Assembly (NCBI GenBank): GCA_030248295.1
Contig: JASANH010001563.1
Span: forward strand, 186,001 to 250,000
Direction: 5' to 3'
Origin: Mesodorylaimus sp. YZB2_4
Taxonomy: Eukaryota > Nematoda > Enoplea > Dorylaimida > Dorylaimidae
Length of the DNA stretch: 64,000 bases
The notes under the pieces were generated by a model. It searched no databases. It was not told where the DNA came from and was given only the letters and a program-made list of their open reading frames with translations. Both the position numbers and the translations under genes were made by a program. Positions 48,801 through 58,907 of the stretch are shown piece by piece; the first letter of the stretch is position 1, and each line of letters opens with the position of its first letter.

Positions 48801-49512
48801 GTTCTCCGAACAGGGCACTCTCCTGTTGGCCATCAAACAGTCCCAGGACCCCGTTGCCCAGTGGGTCCACGAAAAGGTAAGCCACGTTTCGCCCTCGCTC
48901 TTAGGTTTTCCATAAACGCAATTTTCAGTGCTCAGTTGGCGACCAGGTCAGTTTTCGTTTCGGTGGTGACTTTTACTACGATCCTGTCTCGGAGAGCGAC
49001 CAGTCGCGATCACTATGCCTGATCGCGGGTGGCGTGGGTGTGAATCCGTTGGTTTCGATCCTTCAGGAAACTCGCCACTTCGATGCCTCGAAAGGGATCG
49101 ACAGACGCGTCGTACTGCTTCAGACAGCAAAGACCGAGGACGAGCTGCTGTTTCAAGTAAGATTAGCCTGTTGGATCTGCTTCCAGTTTGACACTCTTCT
49201 TTCAGGACACCACATCGTCCCTGGCTCGAGCCAACCCCAACCTGACCCGATCGCTATTTGTTACCGAGCCTAGCACCAAGGCGGAAATCAAGAGTACGCC
49301 ACCCCGCCCCCCCCCTCTCACCATCTCAGTTATCCTCACCCTTTACAGACCGTCGCATATCGGATATGGATTTGCGAGCGGCCATCGAGCAGTGTGGCCA
49401 GCGCGGTCATTATTACATCTGCGGTCCCTCTTCCATGATTGATGACATCAGTGCCAAGCTCCTCACGCTCTCTATTCCTAGAACCAACATTTTCTTCGAA
49501 AAGTGGTCATAA
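45810..49512 (+). CDS. OXNAD1: OXNAD1, FAD/NAD-binding oxidoreductase
   Basis: This is a ferredoxin-reductase-type oxidoreductase, predicted mitochondrial, of unknown substrate. Exons: 45810-45973, 48735-48876, 48929-49156, 49206-49293 and 49349-49512, giving 261 residues exactly. Exon 1 is short and separated by a 2,761-bp intron. It encodes VARVTRVQQLSLTVRG and ends in the FAD-domain motif FKAGQW, whose last codon is completed by exon 2 (LDLFVGGMSHVGGFSMCS). NAD-binding motifs follow: IAGGVGVNPLVSIL, HYYICGPSSM and the terminal FFEKWS. The ATG at 45810 is the first in frame. It is shorter than vertebrate OXNAD1, and a further upstream exon could exist between 45530 and 45809. Confidence 0.88.
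46207..46690. repeat. GATC-rich tract in OXNAD1 intron 1
   Basis: It opens with a perfect 16-bp palindrome, GGTCGGGATCCCGACC (46207-46222). GATCSG-type words then recur at about 46305-46340 and densely at 46570-46690. No frame or known element was recognised. This is probably a decayed repeat. Confidence 0.45.
47836..48546. mobile_element. 711-bp element with about 60-bp terminal inverted repeats
   Basis: The left end (47836-47901; contains TAGACCAGCCAATGCAC and GGCTCAGGATGGCTGGTCTA) and the right end (48484-48546) are reverse complements with few mismatches. Each end is itself bounded by TAGACCAGCC and GGCTGGTCT, so each can also fold locally. The interior has no coding frame. Partial matches to the terminus occur near 46826 and 34889, suggesting a family. 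It sits in OXNAD1 intron 1. Confidence 0.65.
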
Positions 49513-49527
49513 GCTTATTGTACACGG

Positions 49528-49533
49528 AATAAA
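49528..49533 (+). terminator. Poly(A) signal of OXNAD1
   Basis: AATAAA, 15 nt after the OXNAD1 stop and only 14 nt before the end of the SPT4 coding region on the other strand. Confidence 0.65.
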
Positions 49534-49547
49534 GACAAAATTCGCTT

Positions 49548-49907
49548 TCAACTCCTGGTCGTCGTATCACGCATACGAGGCTTGTAAGCGATGCCCATAG
49601 CCTTGAGTTCTTGAGCCACGTGCGGTGGCAAACTGCCCGACACAGACACGGCGTATATTCCTTTGGCTTTGCGATGCAGTTTCTGCCATTTGGCCACCCA
49701 ACTATCGCTCGGATTCATCAGCGCCAGCATGCCATCGAAATTGGAACTGGTGCAATCGTAGACCTTGTCCCGATCATGCTTCATAGCCAAATATCGTTCA
49801 CAATTCTCGCATCCATCAGCTTCGAACTGATCGAACGTTTTGATCATCGAACAAAGGAGACAAGCGCGTAAATTACGCAGATCTTTGGGGATAGTTTCGA
49901 TTGACAT
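49548..49907 (-). CDS. SUPT4H1: Transcription elongation factor SPT4
   Basis: This is the small zinc-finger subunit of DSIF (SPT4-SPT5), which controls RNA polymerase II pausing and processivity. One coding exon of 119 residues, the family length, starts [20 protein letters not shown]. The four zinc ligands are visible as CLLC and CENC. The NGN-binding parts [14 protein letters not shown] and DSWVAKWQ are intact. A splice acceptor (CCTTTTCAG) just upstream of the start indicates a leader intron; the longer frame to 49943 is intronic. Confidence 0.96.
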   Translation of the reverse strand: MSIETIPKDLRNLRACLLCSMIKTFDQFEADGCENCERYLAMKHDRDKVYDCTSSNFDGMLALMNPSDSWVAKWQKLHRKAKGIYAVSVSGSLPPHVAQELKAMGIAYKPRMRDTTTRS

Positions 49908-50282
49908 TGCTGAAATGTCGATCTGAAAAGGACGCGTGGACAAACAGTATTAGTCCCAGAAACAGATGGTAAATACGGATTCAACCGCACTCGCCTCAAC
50001 TCAGTCCACAGTACAGTAACCTTTACTAAGCCCATGATCGTACATGCAGATAATGCACCCACTCTACACTATACCATCAACTAACTAGAAGTAGTGGAAG
50101 TTGATGTTGAGTCGATTCCTATGATCAAGCATATAATCTACGTCCTCTTCCGACAAGAACACGTCTGCACCATCGCAAACGGATCTGCCAAAAAAGATAT
50201 ACGATTCATTGGAGGCCGAAATGCAACTAGAGTAATGTGCACACGATACACGAATCCCCAACCAGGCTCAACCAAAACACGC

Positions 50283-50666
50283 CTACTTGGTTGCTGGCTC
50301 GGGCTCGGCCGCACCAGCACTTTGCGCCGCCTTGTATGCTTCCGGTCCCTGGATGTAATAATAATTAAAAAATCGGGCCAGTTGCGTCAACTGAGCACTC
50401 TCGTTTGTAAAGTGGCAGGCGAACAAAAGAAGATTCCTCGGTTTGACCACGATTGCGAACCGCATGAATAAGGCCGAATACAAAGCCAATGCCGTTGTCA
50501 TTTTGCCACTTATAAATTCGGGATTCTTTTTAATGTCGGCGATAGCGGCCAAGGGCAAACCCCAATTTGCCACTGGACCCCAAAAATGGGTGCTCATGAA
50601 ATAATCACGCCATTCCTTCGGACTCGATCGAATCTCGGCCACTATTCGACGAAGGGCGGTTGACAT
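50283..50666 (-). CDS. MPC1: Mitochondrial pyruvate carrier subunit 1
   Basis: This is an inner-membrane subunit of the MPC1/MPC2 heterodimer that imports pyruvate. A single 127-residue exon starts [23 protein letters not shown]1 hallmarks are [20 protein letters not shown], then [11 protein letters not shown]-like [28 protein letters not shown] and [14 protein letters not shown]. The C-terminal tail is Ala/Glu-rich. It lies 376 bp upstream of SPT4 on the same strand, one of only two same-strand neighbour pairs among the recognised genes. Confidence 0.96.
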   Translation of the reverse strand: MSTALRRIVAEIRSSPKEWRDYFMSTHFWGPVANWGLPLAAIADIKKNPEFISGKMTTALALYSALFMRFAIVVKPRNLLLFACHFTNESAQLTQLARFFNYYYIQGPEAYKAAQSAGAAEPEPATK

Positions 50667-51993
50667 TATCGCTTTTTAATTTTGGGGTCTGAAAATAAAC
50701 GAAGTAGTAGGCAAAAATTTTAAACAGAACTGTGCTACGCCTCTGCTAACCTGCAACCAAACAAAGACTGGAAAGGGTGACACGAATAAGTGCTGCATAA
50801 CCTCCATACCTAGCGACCAAACAATCACAAGTTCTTTATAAAAAATCTTCACGGCACGCCACTCAACCCCTGTTAATGAACTGCACTACTACCTACTCAC
50901 TCAGCAGAGGAAAAAAACAGAATCGTCAAAATAGCAAGCGTATACAGTACAGTAAGAGAAAGCACCCCATCCAAGGACTGCGAGCGTAATGCGATCAACT
51001 ATGTATTGTAGCAAGGAAACTAATTTGAAATGAGCCCCTAACCTTATTTCGGAGAGAATTAAAAATTTTCAGTACATTAAATTTTGCATTTACATTCTGC
51101 CAAGGAAATGGGGTTATTATCCCTAAACTACTGTAAAGTCACTGTTCGCAGCGCATGAACTTCATTCACTAAACATGGTTTCTCCTCTTCATATTCCTCT
51201 CCGCCAAAAAATCGTGCCAGGTGCACTGCCGCAGGACATATAGGTGCCCCATGCTACCCCGGGGAAACTATTCCAGGTCCAAATGGGTGTTGAGGGGGAG
51301 CAACTAGCCAGGATCATTTGCGATAATCGTCAGACAAGGACATCGAACAAATAAAACGCGGCTGCAAGTCTCTACAGTTTCAGGTTCGAACCAAGAAAGG
51401 AATGCCAGATTCGAAAAGCAGTCAATTCACACTGTCGCATTGTTTTGTAACTGTGTCTACAGCAGTAGGCCAACGTAGAGCCAGTCTCTTACAAGTTTAC
51501 CATTAGCACTCCTTGTTTATCTGGTATTCCACATAGGTAAGCAACATAGGCCAACTGTGAGACTCACAAACATAAAACGCGCTCAAAAATTTCGATAATT
51601 CCCTTCCGATCGTCTACATACCCTCAAGAATTGTTAGCGGTGACTCTGCTGGCAATACAGTAAAATCGTCTCAATTGACTTCCCGATCCTAAAAAATTTA
51701 CGACACGACCGTATCCGGCATCTTCGAAACGAAACGAAAGAACAGGAATTTCGTTTCGCAATTGCCATGCGCACACGACCCATAAATTCATCCCAGTTTG
51801 TTATAAGAAGTGTCTCTAGCAGACAGCTCTAAAAATTGCGGGAAACTTCCTGTTGATGGATTTTTAGGTAGTTTTTTAAAAGTACAAAGATTTGCTGAGT
51901 TGAAGCTTGAGCACCAACGGAAGAGCTGCGTGTACGATCTGGATAATATTCTAGCAGTCCTCTTCTCATTTTTGTGGTTTATGTGTAATCGTA
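50667..51993. promoter_or_regulatory. Divergent MPC1/MPLKIP-like intergenic region
   Basis: 1,327 bp without a gene. It holds a hairpin, CGAAACGAAA (51725-51734) paired with TTTCGTTTCG (51749-51758), about 240 bp before the next start codon. TACAGTA/TACTGTA words occur at 50943, 50948 and 51129. No other signal was recognised. Confidence 0.35.
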
Positions 51994-54127
51994 ATGGACC
52001 CAGATAGTCTTCCGGATTTTATTCCGGTGCCGCAGCAAACTGAAGGCACAGGTAAGGGTTTACTAGGCATTGATTTCACCAAACGTACTTTACCTAAACA
52101 AAAACGTAAAATTCTCGACATATACAAAAATTAGTTACAAAGTAAGAAAACTACGAAAGACATGTCTACAGTAGACAAAAATCTATTTTTTGAATGCACC
52201 CTGGTTGACTAAGTATTAGCATCGAGAAGAGGTAGATAGCGCTTTTACCCGATTATTTTCAGAGGCTTCGCGCGGTTTTTCAAATAATCGACGATTTGGA
52301 CGGCCACGATTTTATGCTCGAGGTGGCTTTCGCGGCAATCGGGGATTTCGTGGTCGATCGTTCCATGGCAACAGTCCTTACGCACCCCGTGGCGGATATC
52401 AGCAGTACAACTCCTATCAAGAACAAGGACCGTCACAGGGCAATTATCAAGTCAGTCTGCCAGGCTAGTCGGAGGGGATATCTGATAGAGGCTTATTTGA
52501 TCCCACCTGCATCCAAAACTGGGGCCTCAATATAACTCACCGCCGGATCTGGTCAGATTATCAATTAGGATCTGATTGATCCATAAATCCCAATCTGACA
52601 TCGACGGCCAGTCTGCTCACTTCGCGGTTTTGCATTACAGCAACTCACATTCTACAAGGAGATGGCTCGAGTGGTCAAGGCGTTGGTCCCCATTGCTTGG
52701 GCCGGCAACCCTGACTGAGGCCGCAGTTGTTCCTGCTGAGGACGGCACTTAAGTAAGCCCGTTCTCATAGTCAGAGTGGGAACTGGTCTTCGGCGATGTA
52801 GTGGTCCGGCGCTGGCCTTGCACATCTGGCTCTGGGCGACTCACCCGGTACCGTCAAGTGGCGAACACCAAACAAGTAGAGAACCAGGTCGGCATGGCCC
52901 CTCCATTCTCGCCCAGTATCATCCTGGGACACTTGTGCTGGCACAGGATGCTCTCGTGTGGAGGTGCTCCCAGTGGAGACACAAAGAGGGAAGCTGCCGT
53001 GACAGCTGGTCACCTCACTGCCTCGCTTATCATATCATGACTGCTGGCCAGCTGTGGGCAAAACGGGCTGGAATCCCGTGGGGAACTGGGCGGCACGGGG
53101 CCCAACCCACAAAAAATTTTTAAAAAATGCATTCTACGGCTAGAATCTCTTGTTTTTACATTTTCAGCTTGCTGTCTTCGCATAGCGCGCTTTCTCCATT
53201 GCAGCATTTATAACTTCATCACTTCACCCCTCAGCTTTTTCGCTTTCTACAAATTTCCAAGTAACCATGTAGGCACTAAATCCTTCGTTGAAGCGGGTAT
53301 GGTGGAAGACTATGATCTGTGTCATAGGTGATATAGCGCATACTGCACATTTGCAATGGGTCATGGTCAGAGTTTTGACTCTTCTCCTGCCCAGGAGGCC
53401 GTGCATTCATATTGTAGGTACATTAATGTGCAAGTAATGAGCACATTGTAGGAACAGGATCATCAGTGCTAGCTAACCAAGCACTAGACTGTATCATAAG
53501 CACTAAAACTGCTTGTTCACAATTTATGCCTTCGGCGTTTTGTCAGCCCAATTGTACTGAAATCCTGAAATTGTGATAGCTTTCCTTCGGAAAATTTTGT
53601 TGATGACCGGTCGCTCATGACCCTGGGCGTGTACAGTAGGTCAGCGACTGGACCCTTGGCTATGAAGCATTGATAAGGGCTACTGCAAATCCATAGCACA
53701 CCTGGTTTACCTGGTTCCAATGCTGTACTGGGCATACGTAGGCAACATATAGGCCAACAGCGACTCAGTAGAAACTCTAGTCTGACTCGATCCGGTTGTG
53801 AAGAGAATGGGTCTGACTTCAATCCCACAAGTTTCATGACTGATCAAAGGCAAAAGGGCATTGAATATTCGCCACTACTCGAACTTTCAGACTTACGCTT
53901 TCTAGGGCAGTTATCAATGGCGAGGGGGCCGAGCCGGATATCGATCTCAACATTCTGCGAGCAGCCACGGCGATGACATTTCAGTTTATTGCAAGAATGC
54001 ACTGGAGAATCCTTGGGCCAACCTTGAAGTCGCCTCGTTGCCAAAGGCCGAGGGAAGTGACCAGTCGCATCGGGATGACCAAACACGTGCTGGTAACGAG
54101 GAACTGAAAAGGGACGAGGTGGAATAA
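51994..54127 (+). CDS. RG-rich protein, probable MPLKIP/TTDN1 homologue
   Basis: Three exons: 51994-52051, 52263-52450 and 53906-54127, coding for 155 residues. The N-terminus is MDPDSLPDFIPVPQQTEG. The middle is dense in Arg-Gly-Phe (FYARGGFRGNRGFRGRSF), RNA-binding-like and disordered. Near the C-terminus YCKNALENPWANLE matches the M-phase-specific PLK1-interacting protein signature (SMLEDPWAGLE in human), the gene altered in non-photosensitive trichothiodystrophy. That family is linked to splicing, lariat debranching and the cell cycle. The assignment rests on this one motif plus the Gly/Arg-rich N-terminus, so it is tentative. Intron 2 is long (52451-53905) and carries a SINE-like insertion. 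The donor at 52451 is GTCAGT. Confidence 0.65.
52656..53129 (+). mobile_element. tRNA-like SINE candidate in MPLKIP intron 2
   Basis: The left end (GGAGATGGCTCGAGTGGTCA, then AGGCGTTGG) resembles the 5' half of a serine tRNA, including an A-box-like TGGCTCGAGTGG. A weak T-arm-like GCAGTTGTTCCTGC follows about 60 nt later. The right end is A/T-rich (AAAAAATTTTTAAAAAA). CATTCTAC occurs immediately on both sides (52648-52655 and 53130-53137), as expected of a target-site duplication. No coding frame is seen. Confidence 0.5.
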
Positions 54128-54957
54128 GATGGGCGAAAGGTCAACGTATCGGTCTTTTACCTTTTCCGTGTTTCTAGACGTTGTTTCCCTCGTCGTACTA
54201 TTCGTTCACAGATCTGCCAGCCTGCAAAAGAGAACACTCGTTAGTGCCGCTATGTAACATGCAGTGTGCATGTGATGTGCGCTTAGCAAATGCCCCTGAC
54301 CAGGCCGGAACACAGACACGGGCATGTCAGCCCTAAGATCGACCGCACGGACCAGGTCAGAGTAGCCCCCTTATCCAAGCCACTGACGACAAAAATCGGG
54401 CGTGACCTGGGTGGCGCAAAGACCAATGAACAGACCACCAGCGGGTCATCTTCACCCCGACGCCCGAAGAGTAGCGCCTGGGGGTACGAGGGCCCTGCCA
54501 GGTACCCCAGGGCCCGATCCTTGGCACGTTCAGAGCACGCCCCAACAGCTGCACCCGGCGACTCCTCCCGCAGTCCCTCAGTCGCACGCAGTTCACATCT
54601 GAAACGAGCAGACCATCAAGGCACCAGTGGCAAGTGGCCAACGGGCACAGTGTACAGTAAACATAAACAGTGGCATGATAACCAACAGCATAGACTTGTA
54701 TACAGGTACGTACGAGCTAGGGTCACTGCAGCTGTTTTTCTTTTCCCAATTACATTACAAAAAACGAGGCTCTTGCAAACATAGACAGTAAACCAGTGCT
54801 ACATTGTCTGTCGCACTACCCCCGTCAACGCAACGCTGGCAAAACAGACAAAACGTACCACGCAGGGAGGGCCACAAACCATCCACCTGGCCATCGACGC
54901 ATCGAGCGGCCCATCGGATAGCGAACCGAGACGAGGGAGCAGAAGGGCCAGACATGG
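54128..54957. other. Convergent MPLKIP-like/CDK12 3' region, no gene seen
   Basis: 830 bp between two stop codons facing each other. It is GC-rich around 54450-54560, with a GGGCCC-bounded inverted repeat near 54490-54515. An open frame across 54290-54784 has no splice context, start context or family similarity. Probably 3' UTR. Confidence 0.4.
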
Positions 54958-57900
54958 TCACTTTTTGTTGGCCATTATGGTCATGAGACGGGCGATGGCC
55001 ACGCTCTTCACAGCTTCCAGCAACTCCGGTTTCTGCTTCAACTCGGTTATCAAATCCGATTCGTTCTTGGTCAATCCGCCCACGCCGCCCTCGCCGTGCA
55101 ACAGGTTGAACACTCTGGTCAGTTGCATTTCATTCTGGCCTCCTCCCGCCGAACTCTCGCCCGTTTCACCCGCACTAGGTTGCCGAGAATCGTACGAACT
55201 TACGCCAGCATTATTAGCTTTACTCAACGACGAACTCGAGGCTGACCGCTCGAACGCCCCCAACGAATCGTTGTTCGGGGGACCCTCCGATGTCGACTCG
55301 TCCCGCGCACCCGCTTCCCGAGCCTTGCGTCTTCTCTTCGACCACATCTCGTGACAGTCCTGCCACACGGGCAGTCTAAAACGCAGCCTCATCAGCACCT
55401 CCCCTCACCACCGCCACAGGCACTACTCACTTTGGAGGAGACACAGACGTCGATGCGACGGCTGCGATCCACGGAAACTTGAGTCCCTGCTCGGCCGTGC
55501 ACCGTTTCTTCGGATCCAATTCCAACATACGATCCAGCAGATCCAACGCTCCGGATGGCATGCTGAAAAGTGAGTCATTACAAGCCCATCGAATCCCTTG
55601 GACACCGAGCACTTACAAAGCAAACTGTTCCCTCAGGACGCGTCGATACATCTTCCTGGGCCTGAAAGTGTTGTAGAGGGGCAACGAGGACAAATCCGGC
55701 CACACGGCGGGCGTAGGCGTGCCGCAGATTTTCGACAGGACTTCCAGCTGTTGCTGCTCGGAACTCGCTTGGAACAACGGTTTTTTAGTAAATAGTTCCC
55801 CCAGGATGCACCTAAATCGGAAGGTCAATAACGACATACCGACTGGCACACGCCACCATCAAGTAAAGAAACACGTACCCGATGCTCCAAATGTCCACAG
55901 CTGGTCCGTATCGTTCTTCTCCCAGTAGGAGTTCCGGTGGTCGATACCAAAGTGTGATCACCTTGTTCGTATATGGTCTCTCGCGGTCATTCTGGTACAG
56001 GCGAGCTAATCCGAAATCGGCTAGCTTAATCTCGCCCCTAAAAAATGAATTATGAACAAAGGACTATACCTACGCCCTCCCAGCTATTCTCACTTATTAT
56101 TCAACAGAATATTCGAGCATTTGATATCTCGATGGAGGAAATTCCTCGCGTGGCAGTAGGCCATGCCTGCCAACAGTTGATGCATGAACGAGGCGATGTG
56201 CTGCTCGGAGAATTCCACGAAGCCGCTCTCCAACAAGCCCATCAAATCGTGGTCCATGTACTCAAATACGAGATAAAACGCCCCTGAAAAAAGCACTGCC
56301 TCAGACACCAATCGCGGTCACACCACAAACCCACACCACTTACCTCGATCCCTCCTAAAATCAGCCGCCGTCTGCTTGTCCGTCACGATGTCCTTTAAGC
56401 AGACGATATTCGCGTGGCACAACTGCCGCAAAATTTTTATTTCGCGCACAGCCGTTATTGGAAAGCCTTCCTTTTCATTTTCGAGTCGTACTTTCTTCAA
56501 TGCTACAAGGTCGCCTGAAACAAGGATGGGCTTACCACTGACTTTCACGAGACGCAGGTCAGCGTTACCGTTTTCTTTATCCTTGGCTTTGTAGACCTGG
56601 CCGTACGTTCCCTCGCCGATCTGCTGGAGTATTTCGTACTTATCCACGCAGCATCCTCCCCAATCCGGGTCCTCTTTCTTCATTCTGTTGAGGATCCTAA
56701 AAGGGAAATAGATGGCATAAGAATAATGCTAGATCTCGTAAAGCACTTCTTCCTTACTTCGGTCTTACGAACGGCTTCTTGTTGCGAAAACGGGCTTCCT
56801 GGCCGTCAAACATCTCAGGCGGTATGTTGGGCATTGGCAAATCTGTAAGTCGTGTTGGCGGCTTGTCCGACACTGAAAAAACAATTTATGTACGTCCCGC
56901 TGCTCTGATGTACTCGAGTCGGTCTTACCCGTTTCGGGAACGCTGGGTAAAGGAAGCGTGGGCAATGTCTGCATGGGCACCGTCGTCTGAATGGGAGGCA
57001 TCGGCGGTGGCTGAATCTGGCCCATGGCTGACATCATATGAATGGGCGGAGGATATTGTGTCATATTTGCTATCATCACTGTTGGCGGCATGGGTATCTG
57101 CAATGGTTGCACCGCGGGCGGAGGCGGAAGGGGCGGTGGGTCGACTGGTTGAACCACCTGCTGATGGCCATCGCTCGCCGGAACCGGAGTCGCTGTGCTC
57201 GACTCGGTTGAGGGGGAGCTTCTTCTGGTTCGTTTCTTTTTCTTGTCCCGTTTGATATCTCGAAATACTTCAGCCACTAATTTTGTACCATGCTCCATGC
57301 TAAAAAACCATTATCAGCCCAAGAAAAACAATTACAGTGCCCATATCATACTCTCTCAATTTCTCTTTGTGTGAAAATCTGGAACGGGAGTCGGATGATG
57401 AACTGGAATCATAACTCGATGCTCGACGTTTTCGATCCCGATGACTTCGATGCGGTCTGAAAGAAAGGTGCAACTGCATTATCTCATGAGCTCTTTGCAC
57501 ATCACCAAGTTTCAGAAATCTAGCATCGATCATATAAATAACAAGGCATGGTAATGCACTTACGAACGCGGCGATCTGCTCCTAGCGCTTGCAGAGACGT
57601 GCAGGCGATCACGATTTTCTTTTTCTCGTTTGTGCCTTCGTCGAGAGGACGAAGTGGAACGATCGCGACGAGACTGCACTGGCGATCGACTACGGGCACT
57701 GTGCTTGGATCTTGTGGCCGGCGGAGATGCACTATCACGTCTTGCGGACTTGATGCTCGGTCTGGATGAAGCAGACAGAGAATCTAAATCACGGTATCGA
57801 TTTCTGTTCGACGATCCGGGCGACGCAGCTGAGCTTTCTCTTCGACGACGATATTTGCCCTCGGATCGTGATGGAGGCGGTCCCGGTGATGATGGTACGT

Positions 57901-58147
57901 ATTTACGATGATTCGGCGACGGTGATCGTCTTGAGCTGTGCGATTTGCTACCGTAATCGCGGCTTCGGTGTGAGCTACAAGAAAAACACGTCAGTGTGCT
58001 CGAATCACTTAAACACCAGAACCGTACTTACTTTGATTTAGATGATGAGCTCTCTCGGTGTTTCCTTTCTTTTTCCCTCTCGTCGTCTCTATGCCGATCG
58101 TGACTTCTAGAGCGACGACCATGCTTCTTTTTCTTTTCTTTTGCCAT
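54958..58147 (-). CDS. CDK12: Cyclin-dependent kinase 12/13
   Basis: This cyclin K-dependent nuclear kinase phosphorylates the RNA polymerase II C-terminal domain during elongation. It starts [16 protein letters not shown]. An RS-rich N-terminus follows (about 58147-57350), then a Pro-rich linker (about 57298-56930; [13 protein letters not shown]). The kinase domain (about 56660-55430) has [13 protein letters not shown], the lysine in [15 protein letters not shown] (CDK12/13 PITAIRE helix), [20 protein letters not shown], and a T-loop ending [18 protein letters not shown]. The post-kinase helix [19 protein letters not shown] is the CDK12/13 hallmark. The tail ends TIMANKK at 54958. A 54-nt intron (56515-56568) interrupts the ATP-binding region and is open in frame. 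Confidence 0.93.
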
Positions 58148-58907
58148 ATGTAGGCCTAACTGAGACACTGTATACAGTACAGTATTATCTAAAAAAAATG
58201 CCCAGACTACATTTTTGGAAACGCCTACATTTTAAGGTAATCTAAACGGGAATTTCACCTGGGCACCCGATTAAGCTAATCAGAAGTAATCGTAAAGCAA
58301 GTCACTACGATGGACAAGATAATTAGTATACCTACATAGGTACAATAAGGGAGGCCTCAGTAGCCCATTCCTTGGCAAAAGACAACGCGAATGACACGAC
58401 GAAACAATACACGTAAGTGTCAGCATGAGAACCGGACTAGTTACAGGATCTAATCGAATAAAGAATAAATAGGTTTGATCAAAAACCACGTGGTCTTGCA
58501 AACTAACGAAAAAGGCATGAAATGTTTCAGCGGAAATAGCACCGTCGTGAAACATCTGCCCTACCTGCAGAAGGTTACGCGCCAATTAGGTTTCACGACT
58601 AAACTAGACAGTATCAGCTAGATCAAAAGCTCATTTTAATAGAACCGGAGATGAAAAATTCTGATCAAATCAATCGATTAAAATTTGTGATTTATCTCAC
58701 GATCATGACGATTCTGTACAAAACTGCAGCGCACACACGTTTCTTATTCCGTTTGTTTTGCCATAAGCATACATTTTGCTAAATTGTCTGCTAAAGCGTG
58801 GTAATAATTTTCTCACTCCTCGTGTCGTGTGTGTGTTGGCTCAAGGTTTTGATCGCGGTTGACCGATATTGACATCGATATGATTATCTTGGTGATTTGC
58901 TCCAAGA
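58148..58907. promoter_or_regulatory. Divergent CDK12/WDR24 intergenic region
   Basis: 760 bp between divergent start codons. Two overlapping TACAGTA words (58173-58184) lie about 26 bp upstream of the CDK12 start. No gene or clear promoter element was recognised. Confidence 0.35.

Noticed and set aside
49908-49943. N-terminal extension of SPT4 ([12 protein letters not shown])
   Set aside because: A CCTTTTCAG acceptor lies inside it, and the conserved protein starts at MSIETIPKD.
52656-52760. Functional serine tRNA gene
   Set aside because: Only the 5' half resembles a tRNA; no proper acceptor stem, anticodon arm or B box, so scored as SINE-like.
54290-54784. 164-residue open frame between MPLKIP-like and CDK12
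   Set aside because: Low-complexity composition, no family similarity, no promoter or splice context; lies in a convergent 3' region.
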